This document shows, piece after piece, positions 49,881 through 63,940 of a DNA stretch of 64,000 nucleotides (positions are counted from its first letter, which is position 1; the number at the start of each line of letters is the position of its first letter). The stretch comes from Sapria himalayana (taxonomy: Eukaryota > Streptophyta > Magnoliopsida > Malpighiales > Rafflesiaceae). Under the pieces are notes generated by a model. It made no database searches, was not told the origin of the DNA, and saw only the letters and a program-made list of their open reading frames with translations. The stretch is taken from NCBI GenBank assembly GCA_029783825.1, contig JAREIK010001327.1, positions 16,312-80,311 on the forward strand, given 5' to 3'. The position numbers and the translations under genes are program-made.

Positions 49881-50183
49881 GTGAAGGGAGACATAAAGGA
49901 TTTATGTTCCAAAATATGTGGAGAATACATAAAGGGTATGACAGCATAGTAATGGAATCATGGGAAAACCCCTACTTCAGGTAATCCCATGCAAATTCTA
50001 GTGAAGAAATTACAAAATCTAAGGCTGGCATTAAGCAAATGGAACAAGGAGATTTTTGGAAAGATCAATAAAAATAATCAGGAAATGAAACACGAAGTGG
50101 CTAACCTGGAAATGGAGTTTGATCAAAAAGATGATAGCTCAAGAATCTAGCTGAGCAAGGCAAAAGCTGAATTATGACTTAGA

Positions 50184-51783
50184 ATGCACATGGAAGAAGT
50201 TTTTTGGAAGCAAATGGTGAGAGTCAAGTGGCTAAAAGATGGAGACAAAAATACAAAGTTCTTTAATGTAATGGCCAAAGTAAGAATACAAAAACAAAAA
50301 ATAAAAGGGTTAAAAGTATCTAATGGGAAATGGCTTAATAAAGAAAAGGATATACAAAATGAATTAGAAAAATATTTTAAAAGATTATTATGCAAGCCAT
50401 ATATACCGAGAAAAAACACATTAATACAAAACATTGAAAAAAAAGTCTCAGAAAATGATATAAAATATTAGAAGAATACCCAACAGAAGAAGAAGTAAAA
50501 GATGCAGTCTTTAATGCAAATAAAGATAGTGCTGCAGGTCCTGATGGATGGAATAATGGGGTTTTTCAGCACAGCTAGAGCATCATTAAAAAAGAGCTAG
50601 TCACAGCCATTGTTTGGATTTTTGCAGGGGTAGAAATTACAAAGGCATGGACTAATTCTTATATTATATTGGTCCCTAAGAAACCTAACCTGCATATAGG
50701 AGAAGACTACAGGGCAATTAGTTTATGTAATACAATTTGCAAGATTTTAGCTAAGGTGATTCAGAGTAGGCTCAGTAAGATTCTCACATTTGTTATATCG
50801 GTAGAACAAATAGGTTTTGTTAAAGATAGATTGATGATGGAAAACATCAATCTAGCCTCAGAAATGATTAGAGAGATAGTAGTCAAGTCGAGATGATGTA
50901 ATATAATATTGAAACTAGATCTCTCTAAAGCATTTGACAAGGTGGAATGGGAAATATTATGTTATTTAATGAGAAAAATGGGTTTCTCGGAATTTTGGAT
51001 AGATTTAATACATAGATGTATATCAAGTGCAAGGGTTAAAATTCTTATAAATGGGCAAGCATGTATAGAATTTAAAACTTCAAGAGGGCTTAGACAAGGG
51101 GACCCTCTCTCTCATTCCCTGTTCAATATCTATCTAGAACTCTTTATTGTAAATTTAAAAAAGGAAATGAGTGAGGGGAATATTGTTAGATATAAGCACC
51201 CAAGAAACACACCGACAGTGTGCTGCTTGGCATATGCAGATGATATTATAATTTTCTCAAATGCCAGTAAGCCAATCAATGAGGCACATGATGAGATTAC
51301 TAAATATAATGGAAGAAAAAATTGGGCAGCTACTAAATAAGAATAAATGGCAATTTATGATAGCAAAAAAAACTTATGAAAATATAGCTCAAAAGATAAT
51401 AAATATCATGGGATTCATGCATAAGAAGGGTGTGCTAATGTACCTTGGGTGATCTATGAGGGAAGGTTAAAGGGGGAGTACTTAGTGTTCTTAGTAGAAA
51501 AATTAAGGCGAAAGATCATGGGTTGGAAAGAATATCTACTAAGTATGGCAGGAAGAGTAACTATGATTTCACATGTATTGCATGGGTCACTGGTACATAT
51601 TCTAATGTCTTTACAGCCACCGAAAACTATCATAAGAAAACTAGAAAGAGAAATGTCAAACTTCCTATGGGGGAAAAATGGAAGTAAAAATAAGCTACAT
51701 TGGAAAAAATGGGAAGAGCTATGTTATCTGTTAAAGGAAGCTGGTTTGGGCTTCTCAAATCTTAACGATATAGCAAAAGCTTG
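50184..51783 (+). pseudogene. LINE 2 reverse transcriptase domain
   Basis: WKQMVRVKWLKDGDKNTKFF opens the domain. It is followed by DSAAGPDGWNNGVF, IILVPKKPN, YRAISLCNTICKILAKV, EQIGFVKDRLMMEN, LKLDLSKAFDKVEW, RGLRQGDPLSHSLF, AYADDIIIFSNA (YADD at 51233-51244), YEGRLKGEYL, GWKEYLLSMAGRVTMISHV and MSNFLWGKNGSKNKLHW. All three catalytic Asp are kept. Stops at about 50469, 50576, 50894 and 51338 and shifts near 51300 and 51450 divide it. Confidence 0.92.
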
Positions 51784-51835
51784 AGCTTGTAAGAATTGGT
51801 GGAGAGTAAAAAATAATAATAACGATAGCCTCTGG

Positions 51836-52300
51836 GTGGCATATATAAAAGCTAGATATGGGCTAGGTAGTAATGCCTTTAATAATATAAAAAGAGCATC
51901 AAAAAGATGGAAATTGATGTATAAGCAACGAAATATTGTGGAGAAGCACTCCCATATTAACAAAAAGCAGATGGAAATGGTCTTTAGATGCGCATGGAAA
52001 ATTTACTTTAAAAAGTGTAAAAGAGATGGTGAGAGTCAAAAAAATTCTGCAAATGATTTTTGAAGATGCATGGAAAAAGGAACTTCCACAAAAAATAAAT
52101 TTTTTTATGTGGAAACTTCTCTCAAAAGCCATCCCGGATGATGAGCATATTCAAAAGAAAGGTATAAGATTGGCATCCAGATGTGACTGTTGTAGTCAAT
52201 AAATAGAAAGCATGGATCATCTGTTCTCAACATAAAAGATAGCTAAAAAGATATGGAATAAACTAGAAATGGAAGTAGAGTTTAAAAAAGGCACGGGTTT
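51836..52300 (+). pseudogene. LINE 2 zinc-finger (zf-RVT-like) connector
   Basis: KSRWKWSLDAHGKFTLKSVK, FMWKLLSKAIP and RLASRCDCCSQ, a stop at 52201, then IESMDHLFST. It is collinear with the LINE 1 connector at 44129-44600. Confidence 0.82.
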
Positions 52301-52529
52301 ACTTATAGAAAGAATAAAAAAATGGAGGGAAAGTAAAATAAAGAACAAGATTATTAAATGGTTAAAGAAATACATCCCTCACATTGTAGTATGGTGCCTA
52401 TGAAAAGCTAGAAATAAAAGCAGATTTGACGAGTTCCAATGAATGCTGTAAATATTCTAGAAAAGATTAAAAAAGAATGCGCATTTATCTCAGAATGTAG
52501 CCCTATAAATTATGGAAGTGTAGGAATAG

Positions 52530-53039
52530 ATGAAAAAAAGGAAAGAAGCTTGGGGTCTCTTTACAAGGACTAAGAAAAGACTAGAAATTAAAATTATCAG
52601 ATGGAAAAAGCCCCAACAGAATGGTCTAGTATTAAATACGGATGGGAGCTTTAAAAGAGAAATGAGAGCTGCAGGTGGAGGGGGAGCCATAAGAAATGAG
52701 GAAGGCAAAGTGATAAGAGCATTCATAATGAATGGTTTAGCCTCTTCCGCCTTGCATGCAGAGGTTATGGCTTTGCACAAGGGTTTACAAATATGTAAAG
52801 ATAATAATTTTCAAAATATTCAAGTGCATGTTGACTCGAGTTTATTGGTGGATCTAGTGATAGGAAAAATAGAACTATGGAAACTAGAAGAAGATATTGA
52901 CAAAATTAAAACTTTGTTAATAGAACTTAAAGGGGAAATTATACATATATTCAGAGAGGTGAATTCTTTGGCAGATAAACTAGCAGAAGAGAGCACAAAG
53001 AGAGGGTTTCAAGAATTTGAGGGGGAAAGATATCCCTGA
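52530..53039 (+). pseudogene. LINE 2 RNase H domain
   Basis: A 169-codon open stretch with all four acidic positions: LNTDGSFKRE, ALHAEVMALHKGL, VHVDSSLLVDLV and IFREVNSLADKLAEES. Its frame is unbroken within the domain, unlike LINE 1. The parent ORF2 upstream is broken, so no polyprotein is expected. Confidence 0.88.
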
Positions 53040-54321
53040 CAAATATAAAGGACTATTAAGTTTAGATAAAATAGGTTTTCCATATATTAGAATTCAAAAA
53101 AACAAAAATTGAAATTAAGGTCTAAAGGATAAAGAGGGAATGAAAGAGCTTATTTTTAAAATATTTATATTAAAAAAAATAGCTAACTTATATGTTTTGT
53201 CGATTTAAAGTTCAATATAGGGGGGAGGTCATGAAATAAATGAAGAGCCACCCTGGTCCTGTGGGGAGGGCACACAAAGAAAGACCTAACACCAAAAAAA
53301 AAACTTCTAAACTTGTGATTTTGCATATTTGTTTTGCTTTGTTGTGTTTTTTGGCTTTGTTCTCTGATATAGGTTAAAGGCTTAAGGTGGAGTGAAGGAA
53401 GCAAAGGTAGACAGCTCAATATTAATCACATAGAATTGTAGAATTTTTGTTTAATAATTTTAAAGGAAATTACATGAAGAAACTTGGCAAAAAAAGTGAA
53501 GAAATAACCTTGAAGAGAGGCTGATCAGAGTTGAGTCGATCCCTGTGTCTTGTGTTAAATTTATTGAAGAATGTTCAGAGTTAGTAATAAGGGTTTGTAT
53601 GTGAGGCTTGCTTCTGTATAAGGGTGTAAGTTAGTGGGTTTTCCAGCTGCTGTTTTGAAAAGTTGATGTATGTTGGTAGTATAAGTGTCGGCTTGTTTTC
53701 AGCTTTGGATTTGAAAAAACTGATGTCTATAAAAGTTATAAGTGTCTGTTACAGAAGTGTCTATAAAAGTTATAAGAGTTATAAGTGTCTGTAAGCAGTA
53801 TAAGTGTCTGCAAGAGTCGGTATGTAAAAGTGTCTGTTATAAGTGTCTGTTATAAGTAGCTAGGAGGGCAGCATGCTGGCAGAAGTGTTGGAATGTATGT
53901 TAAAAATGTCTATAAGAGTCAGTCAAAGGAGCATAAACTACTGAGAAGAATTCTGAACAGAACAAGATTATTTTCAAGCACAAAAGATAAAGCTCTAAGA
54001 CTCAAATGGACTTGAAGACTAGCAGAGTTAAATGAGCAGGAATGGCAGTTAGCAAACTGGAAACACTCGGCATAAATATTTAATGGCAGAAGATTAATGA
54101 AAACAGCAAATTCAGCATTAAGAAATTTCATAAAGGGAATGAAAAGTGCATTAGAAATAGTAATTTATAGCACTCTATAGTTTTAAGTTTACTTGAAATG
54201 TTGTATTTTAAAGTTTATGAATTTGTATAAAAGGGAAATAGGTAGAAATTAGCTTGTAAAAAATGGTATTCCTCCGCCAAAAGAGAGGGTTATATAATTA
54301 ATAAAACAAACTTTAAAAAAA
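53040..54321 (+). other. LINE 2 3' UTR with minisatellite and 3' hairpin
   Basis: About 1.28 kb without coding signal. Variants of ATAAGTGTCTGT(TA/AA) recur about eight times between 53680 and 53860. The last 60 bp hold CCTCCGCCAAAAGAGAGG (54271-54288), able to pair CCTC with GAGG, followed by AATAAAACAAA and a short A-tail. Confidence 0.8.
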
Positions 54322-56183
54322 GATAGATAGATAAAGTTAGATAAACAAATATATACATAATTAGATAAATAGATAGAAAGAGAGATAGATAGATAGACAT
54401 ATAGATAGATGGATAGACTGATAGATAGATAGATAGATTGATTGATTGATTGACAAAAATATAGTCATGATATATAGATAGACAGGTAGATAAATTGATA
54501 GATAGACAGATAGACACACAATTAGGCAGACAAATAGGTAGATAGATTGGCATTTAGATAATTAGATAGATATAAAGATTGATAGATAGACAGAAAGACA
54601 TATAGATAGATAGATATACAAATAGATAGAAATATAGATTCATAGACATATAGATAGACAGATAGTCATATAGATTGATTGATAGACAGACAGAAATACA
54701 AACAGATAGATAGACATATAGATAGATTTATAGATAAAGAGATAGATAGACAAATATATAGACAGACAGATAGACAAACAGATAGATACAAGAGAGATAA
54801 CAGATATATAGATAGATAGATAGACAGATATATAGATAGACATGCATATAGACATATGATAGACAAATAGATAGACAGATAGATAGATAGAAAGATTGAC
54901 TTACGAATAAAAATATAAATAGACAGACAAATAGATAACTAGATAGACAGATAGAAACATAGATAGACAGATCGATAGACAGAAAGATAGACAGACAGAT
55001 AGAAAGGTAGATAGACAGATTGATTGACAGACATATAGATAGACATATAGATAGATAGATAGACAGAAAAATTGATTGATTGAGAGAAAAATAGACAGAT
55101 AGAAAGATAGTAAGATAGATAGACAGATAGATACACTGATAGATTGTTAGAAAAATAGATGGATAGATAGACAGAGAAATGACAGATTGATAGATAGACA
55201 TAAAGACAAACAGATAGATAGCCAGTAGATAGACAAATAGATAGAAAAGAGATAGATATATAGACAGACATATTGATATATAGACAGACAGATTGATATA
55301 TAGATACACAGACAGATAGATATACAGATTGACAGACAGACAGTTAGAAATAAAGATAAATAGATAATAGATAGACAGATAGATAGATATACAGACAGAT
55401 AGGCAGATAGAGAGATAGAAAGACATATAGATAGATAGATGATAGATAGATAGATAGATAGACAGACCGATTGATAGACAGATAGAAAGACGCAGAGATA
55501 GACAGATAGATAGACATATATATTGATAGACAAATAGATAGATAGATAGATATATAGACAAATAGACAGACATATAGACCAACAGATAGTTAGATACCTA
55601 GACACATGAAGAGATAGATAGATAGACATATAGACAGTCATAAAGATAGATATATAGAAAGATAGAGAATTAGACATATTCATAGACAGATAGATAAATA
55701 GACATATACGCAAATAGATATATAGATAGATAGACATACATATATGTAGACAGACAGAAAGATAGAAATATAAATAGATATATAAACAACCTGATTGACA
55801 AATAGGTAGTCAGACAGATAGATAGACAGATCGACAGATAGATAGATATATAGATATACAGACAAGTAGACAAACAGACAGACAGACATAAGATAGATAG
55901 ATAGATAGACATGTAGATAGATAGATAGACTGATATATATACAAATATACAGATAGATTCACATATAAATAGATAGATATATAGACAGATAAATTGAAAG
56001 ATAGATAGTTAGATAGATAGATAGATAGACAGATAGTCTAATAGATAGAAAGACAGATAGACATATAGAATGACATATAGAAAGATATATAGACAGATAG
56101 ACAGACAGATACATAGACAGATAGATAGACATATAGATAGACACATAGACATACAGATAGAAATATAAATAGACAGACAAATT

Positions 56184-56215
<32 letters not shown>

Positions 56216-59200
56216 TATAGACAAACAGATAAACAAACTAATAGACATATAGATAGACAATCAGATAGAAATATATATTGATAAAAAGATAGAAAGACAA
56301 ATAGATAGATAGATAGATAGACAGATAGACAAATAGATATATAGAAAGATTGAAAATGATAGATAGACAGACAGACAGATAGATAGATAGATAGATAGAT
56401 AGATATACAGATAGATCGATAGATAGATAGAAATATAGATAGACAAACAAATAGAAAGATATATAGATATACAGACATATATACACATTATAGAAAGAGA
56501 GAAAGATATTGAGATAGATAGATAGACAGACAGACAGATATTTAGATAGATAGATAGACAGCCATATAGATAGACAGAAAGATTGATAGATAGAAATAAT
56601 CATAGACATATAGATAGACATACAGATAGACAGATAGATAAATAGATAGATAGATAGACAGACAGAAGACAATCAAATACAAGACAGTTATATAGACGGA
56701 TAGATAGACAGACATATAGACAGATAGATAGATATATAGATAACTAGATAGACAGACAAAAAGATAGACAGATAGATACACAAACATATAGAATGACAGA
56801 TAGATAGATAGACGGATAGATATACAAATAGATAAACAGACAGACAGATAGATAGATAAATAGGCAGATACACAGATAGATGGATAGATAGACAAACAAA
56901 TAGAGAATCAGATAGATAGATAGATAGATAGACAGACAAATAGATATATAGATAGATAGACAGATAGAAAGAAAGATAGATAGATAGAATGAAATATAAA
57001 TAGACAAATAGATTGAAATATATATATGTAAAGATAGATAAACGAATAGAAATAAAGATAGACAGACAGATAAATAGATAGATAGACATATATATAGATA
57101 GATAGATAGATAGACAGATAAATATAAAGACAAATAAATATACAAATAGAAACAGAAATAGATATACAAATAGATATATAAACAAATATATATAGAGAAA
57201 GATAGACAGTTAGATAGATAGACATATGATAGACCTATAGATTGATATATAGATAGACAGATAGACAAACATATAGATAGATAGACAGACGATTTGACAA
57301 ACATATACACAGACATATAGACAGATAGACAGACAGACATAAAGATAGGCAGATAGACATACAGATAGACATACAGATAGATAGATTGATATACAGATAG
57401 ATACATAGACAGACAGACAGATAGATAAATAATAGATACTTAGACAGATAAATAGATAGATAGACTGACATATAGACAACTAGACAAATAGATAGACATA
57501 CAAATAGGATAGATATATAGACAATTAGATAGATACATAGATAGATATAAAGTTAGTTTGACAAACAAATAGACAAATATATAGACAGATAGATAGACAG
57601 ATAGATATATAGTTAGATAAATAGATAGACAAATAGATAGATAGACATACAGATAGACAGGCAGACAGATAAATAGGCAAATAGAGAAATAGATAAATAG
57701 ATAGATAGGTAGAGTGATAGATAGATTGACAACAAAATAGACAGATAGATAGACAAATATATAGACATATAGATAGACAGAGGAAAGACATATAGATAGA
57801 CAGATAGATAGATAGACAGATATATATATATATATAGACAGACAGATAGATAATAACATAGATATATAAGAGATAGATATATATAAGATAGACAGTAAGA
57901 TATATTGTAAAATAGATAGATGGATAAACAACTAGATATTTAGATAGATAAATAGACAGATAGACATATATATAGATAGACTGATAAATAAAAAAATAGG
58001 CAAATAGATAGATAGACAGATAGATAGACAAATAGACATACAAATAGATGGATAAATAGATAGCTAGATAGACCTACAGGTCGACAGATAGATAGGTAGA
58101 TAGATAAATAGATAGACTGATAGAAAGAAAGATGATAGAAAGATAGACAGACAGATAGACAAACAAATTGAAACAAATAGTTTGATAAATTGATAGATAG
58201 ATAGCCAGATAGATAGACAGGTAGATAGAAAGATAAATAGGTAGTTAGATAAATAGACAGAGAGTTAGATAGATAGATAGATAGATAGACATATATATAG
58301 ACAACTAGATAGACAAATAGATTGACAAACAAATAGACAGACAAAGAGACAGAAAGATATACAGATAGATAGATAGACAGATAAATAAATACACAGATTG
58401 CCAGAGAAATAAACAGATAGACATATGAGAGATAGATAGACATGTAGATAGATAGATAGAACATACACATCTAGACCATACATATAGAAAGACAGACTTA
58501 TAGATTGAAAGGCAGACAGATAGATAGATAAATAGACAGATATATAAAGAAAAAATAGATAGACAAATAGAGAGAGAGATAGATCAATAGATAGATTGAC
58601 ATACATATAGATAGAGTGATAAACAGGTGGACATATAGATGGAAAGACAAATAGACAGATAGACAGATAGATAAATATATAGACTAACAGATAGACCAAT
58701 TGACACATAGTTAGATAGAAATATTGGTCGATAGACAGATAGATAGACATACAGACAGATAGACAGACATTTAGAGAGAAGATAGACAAACAAATAGACA
58801 GATATATAGATAGATAAATAGATAGAATATAGATAGATAGATAGACAGATAGATAGACAAGATAGAAAGAAAGATAAATACACATATAGGTAGACATACT
58901 GATAGATGTATATTTCTCATACAAATAGGACATATAGTTGTTAGATAGATTGATTGATTGATAGAAAGATAGATATACAGGTCGATAGACAGACTGTTAG
59001 ACTATTATTTAGACATATAGATAGGTAGGTAGATTGATAGATATACAGATAGAGAGTGAGATAGATAGGTCATTTAGAAATATAGATAGACAGATAGACA
59101 GACAGATAGATAGATAGATAGATAGATAGTCAAATAGATAGATAGATAGACAAATAGATTGATAGAATGATAGACAGATAGATAGACAGACTAATAGATA

Positions 59201-62200
59201 GATAGATAGCTATACAGGACACATAAATACAAAGATATTAAGTTATTTAGGACCATATAGATAGATAGACAAATAGATAAAATGATAGATAGATAAATAT
59301 AGATAGACAAAAAGATACACAATTAGTAGATATGTATATAGATATAAAGATAGATAGACAACATTATGACAGATAGATTGACTGATAGAAGATAGACAGA
59401 TTGACAAATAGATAGACACTATAGATAAATAGACAGATAGATAAACAGACACCTAGATAGAATGATAGATAGATAGATAGAACACAGATAGGTAGACAGA
59501 TAAGTAGATAGTTATACAAATAGATAGATATATAAATAGATAGATAGATAGACAAATATTCATACAGATATAAAATAGATTCACATACAGAAAATACATA
59601 GATTGTCATATAGAAGACAGAATATATATATATATATAGATATATATATATATATATATATATAGATATATATATACACACACCACACACACACACAATA
59701 GATAGCCAGATAGATATATAGATAGATGATAGATAAACAAATAGATAGAGAGATAGATAGACAAATAGATAGACAGATAGAAAGATAGAAAATAGATAGA
59801 TATATAGATAGATATATAGATAGATAGAGAGACATATAACACACAAATATACTTATAGATATATAGATAGATACTCATACAAATAAATATATACTTAGAT
59901 AGATAGATAGGCAGATAGACATGCATATAAAAATATAAATAGACAGACAGATAGATAGTCATATAGATTGATAGATATATATATAGATTGAAGGATAGAA
60001 AATAGATAGACAGATAGACATACATATCGATAGACAGGACATATAGACAGATAGATAGATAGATAGATAAATAAATAGACAAATAGACAAGCATATAGAT
60101 AGATATATAGATTGATTGATTGATTGACTGATTGAGTAGAATGATATAAAGATAGATAGAAGGATAGACAGACAGATAGATACTTTGATAGATAGATAGA
60201 TAGACAAAAGACATACAGAAAGATAGATAGAAAAATAGATATAAAAAGAGATAGATATATAGACATACAGATTGATATATAGATACACAGACAGATAGAC
60301 AAATAGATATACATATCGACAGACAGACAGGTAGATAGAAAGAATCATAGATAAATAGATATACATACTGATAGATAGACAGATAGATTGATAGATAGAC
60401 AGATATATATATATATATAAGACACACAGACAAGACAGATAGACAAAAAGATAGATAGATAGATTGACAAATAATTAGACACATAGATAGACACATAGAC
60501 AGATAGATACAAAGATTGATAGTCATTTAGATAGATAAATAGATAGATAGATATAGATAAGATAGATAGTAAGATATATTGTAAAAAAGATAAATGGAAT
60601 AAACAAATAAATATTTAGATAGATAAATAGATAGATAAACATATAGATAGATAGATAAATAAATAAAAAAAATACGCAAATAGATAGATAGACAGATAGA
60701 CATACAGTTAGATTTGATAAATAGATAGCCAGATAGACAAACAGGTCGACATATAGATAGGCAGATAGATAAATCGATAGACTAATAGAAAGAAAGATGA
60801 TAGAAAGATAGACAGATAGATAGACAAACAAATTTAAACAAATAGTTTGGTAAATAGATAGATAGATAGACAGATAGTTAGACAGGTAGACATACAGATA
60901 AATAGGTAGTTAAATAGATAGACAGAGAGTTAGATAGATAGATAGACATATATATAGACAACTAGATAGACAAATAGATTGACAAACAAATAGATAGACA
61001 AATAGAGAGATAGATAGACAGATTGATAAATAGATAGACAGATAAATAAATACACAGATTGCTAGAGAGATAAATAGATAGACAGATGAAAGATATATAG
61101 ACATGTAGATAGATAGATAGATACATACATACACAGCTAGACATACAGATAAAAGATAGACTTACAGATTGATAGGCAGACAGATAGATAGATAAATAGA
61201 CAGATCTATAAAGCAAAAAAAGATAGACAAATAGACAGAGAGATAGATTGATAGATAGATTTACATACAGATAGATAGAGTGATAAACAAATGGACATAT
61301 AGATGGAAAGAAAAATAGATAGATAAATATATAGACTAAGAGATATAACAATTGACAGAGAATTAGATAGAAATATAGGTAGATAGACAGATAGATAGAC
61401 AGACTGACAGATAGACAGGACATATAGAGAGAAAGATCGACAAACAACAAACACATATATAGATAGATAAATAGAATAATAATAGATAGATAGACAGACA
61501 GATAGATAGACAGATAGAAAGAAAATAAATACTCATATAGATAGACATACAGATAGTTGTATATATACTCATACAAATAACATATAGATTGTTAGATAAA
61601 TATATAGAATGATTAGATAGATTGATAGACCTGTTATTTAGACATATAGATAAGATAGTAAGATTGATTAGATATACAGATAGAGAGTGAGATTAGATAG
61701 TCATTTAGAAAATATGAATAGATAGACAGATAGATATAGAGAGATAGATTTTTTGACAGATGAGTAGATAGAAACAAATTGATTGATAGAAAGATAGACA
61801 GATAGAATAGGCAGACTGATAGATTAGATAGATACAAACATATAGATAGAAAGATAGTTATTATTTAGAAATATAGATAGATAGAAAAATAGATAAAATG
61901 ATAGATAGATAAATAAATATAGATAGATAAATAGATTCACAATTAAATAGATATGTATATAGATAGAAAAATAGATAGACAAACATATAGGCAGATAGAT
62001 TGACAGATAGATAGATAGACATATTGACAGATAGATAGACAGATAGATAAACATACACATAGATAGAATGATAGATAGATAGATAGACACACAGATAGGC
62101 AGATAGATATGTAGATAATTTACAAATAGATAGCTATATAAATAGACAGATAGATAGACAGATATAAATATAGATTCACAGACAGAAAATACACAGATTA

Positions 62201-63903
62201 TCAGATAGACAGACAGATAGATATATAGAGATATATATAGATAGATACATAATAGATAGATAGATAGATTGATAGATAAACAAATAGATAGAGAGATAGA
62301 TAGACAACTAGATAGATAGATAGAAAAACTAGAAAATAGATAGATATATAGATAGAGAGAGAGAGAGAGACATATAGACAGACAAATATACTTATAGATA
62401 TATAGATAGATAGTCATACAAATAAATATATACTTAGATAGATTGATAGGCAGATATACATGCATATAAAAATACAAATAGACAGACAGATAGATAGTCA
62501 TATAGATTGATAGATATATATATATATATAGATTGATAGATAGAAAAATAGATAGACAGATAGATATACAAATAGATAGACAGACATATAGACAGATATA
62601 TAGATAGACAATAGACAAACCTATAGATAGATATATAGATAGATAGATTGATTGATATAATGATTTACAGATAGATAGAAAGAATGATGGACAGACAGTT
62701 AGATACATAGATAGATAGATAGACAAACAAATAGATAGACATATAGACAGACAAATTGACAGATAGATAGACAAATAGATACATAGACTGATAGACATAC
62801 ATATAGATAGATTGATAGACAAATAGACAGAAAGATAGATAGACAGATTTACATATAGATAGATTGACAGATAGATAGATAGATAGCAAGATAGATAGAT
62901 AGAAAGATAGACTGACTTATAGACTATAGATAGACTGATAGATGTAAAGACAGATAGATAGCCAAAGATTTAAAGAGATAGATCGAAAATAGATAGACAC
63001 ACAGAGAGACTAACAGATAAACTGACAGATAGATAGATAGATAGATAGTCATATAGATATATAAATACATAGACACATAGATACATAGGCAAATAGATCT
63101 ATAGAAAAATATATAGATAGATAGATATAGACACAGATAGACAGATACACATTTAGAAAGACAGACTTATAGATAGATATATAGATAGATAGTTTGATAA
63201 AAGAAATATATATTGATAAACCAATTTGATAGACACACAAATAGATAGACAGACAGATAGATAGATAGATAGACAGATAGATAGTTAGGACATATAGGTA
63301 AACAAAAGCTATATAGATAGACAAATAGAGAGATATAACATATAGAACATATAGCTTGGTATATATATCGACAGATAGACAACACAAAAAGGTAGGACAG
63401 AAGAATTATAGAGGAGTTAGACATTATATATAGGACAAAGATAGTAGACAACAATATACACTAATAGAATAGCTAGACAGACCAAACCGATAGATAAGAT
63501 ATATAAAAGATATATATCCAACTCGATTAATCAACTAATAGACAGATAGATAGATTAAATAGATAATAGACAGATCGACAGATAGATAGATATATAGATA
63601 GATAGACAGATAGACATATAAATAAATAGATAGATGGATAGAAAGCTTGAAAGATACATAGATAGATAGATAGATATATATATATAGATAGAGAAAAAGA
63701 CAAACAGATAGATAGAAAAATAAATAGATAAACATATAGACAGATAGATAGACATATAGATAGAAATATAAATAGACAGACAGATAGATAGACAGATACA
63801 TATACAGATAGATAGACAGATATTTATACAGATTGATGAATAGATAGACAGACAGATAGACATATAGATAGATAGATAGGCAGATAGACAGACAGATAGG
63901 CAC

Positions 63904-63940
<37 letters not shown>

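Larger units (their letters stand above)
47552..54321 (+). mobile_element. LINE 2: near full-length L1-clade retrotransposon
   Basis: At about 6.77 kb it includes 5' sequence, ORF1, endonuclease, reverse transcriptase, connector, RNase H and 3' UTR. GATAGATAGATAA lies on both sides (47539-47551 and 54322-54334). This is a possible target-site duplication, though satellite alone could give it. Every reading frame has stops or shifts. It shares coding order and 3' end with LINE 1. Confidence 0.9.
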
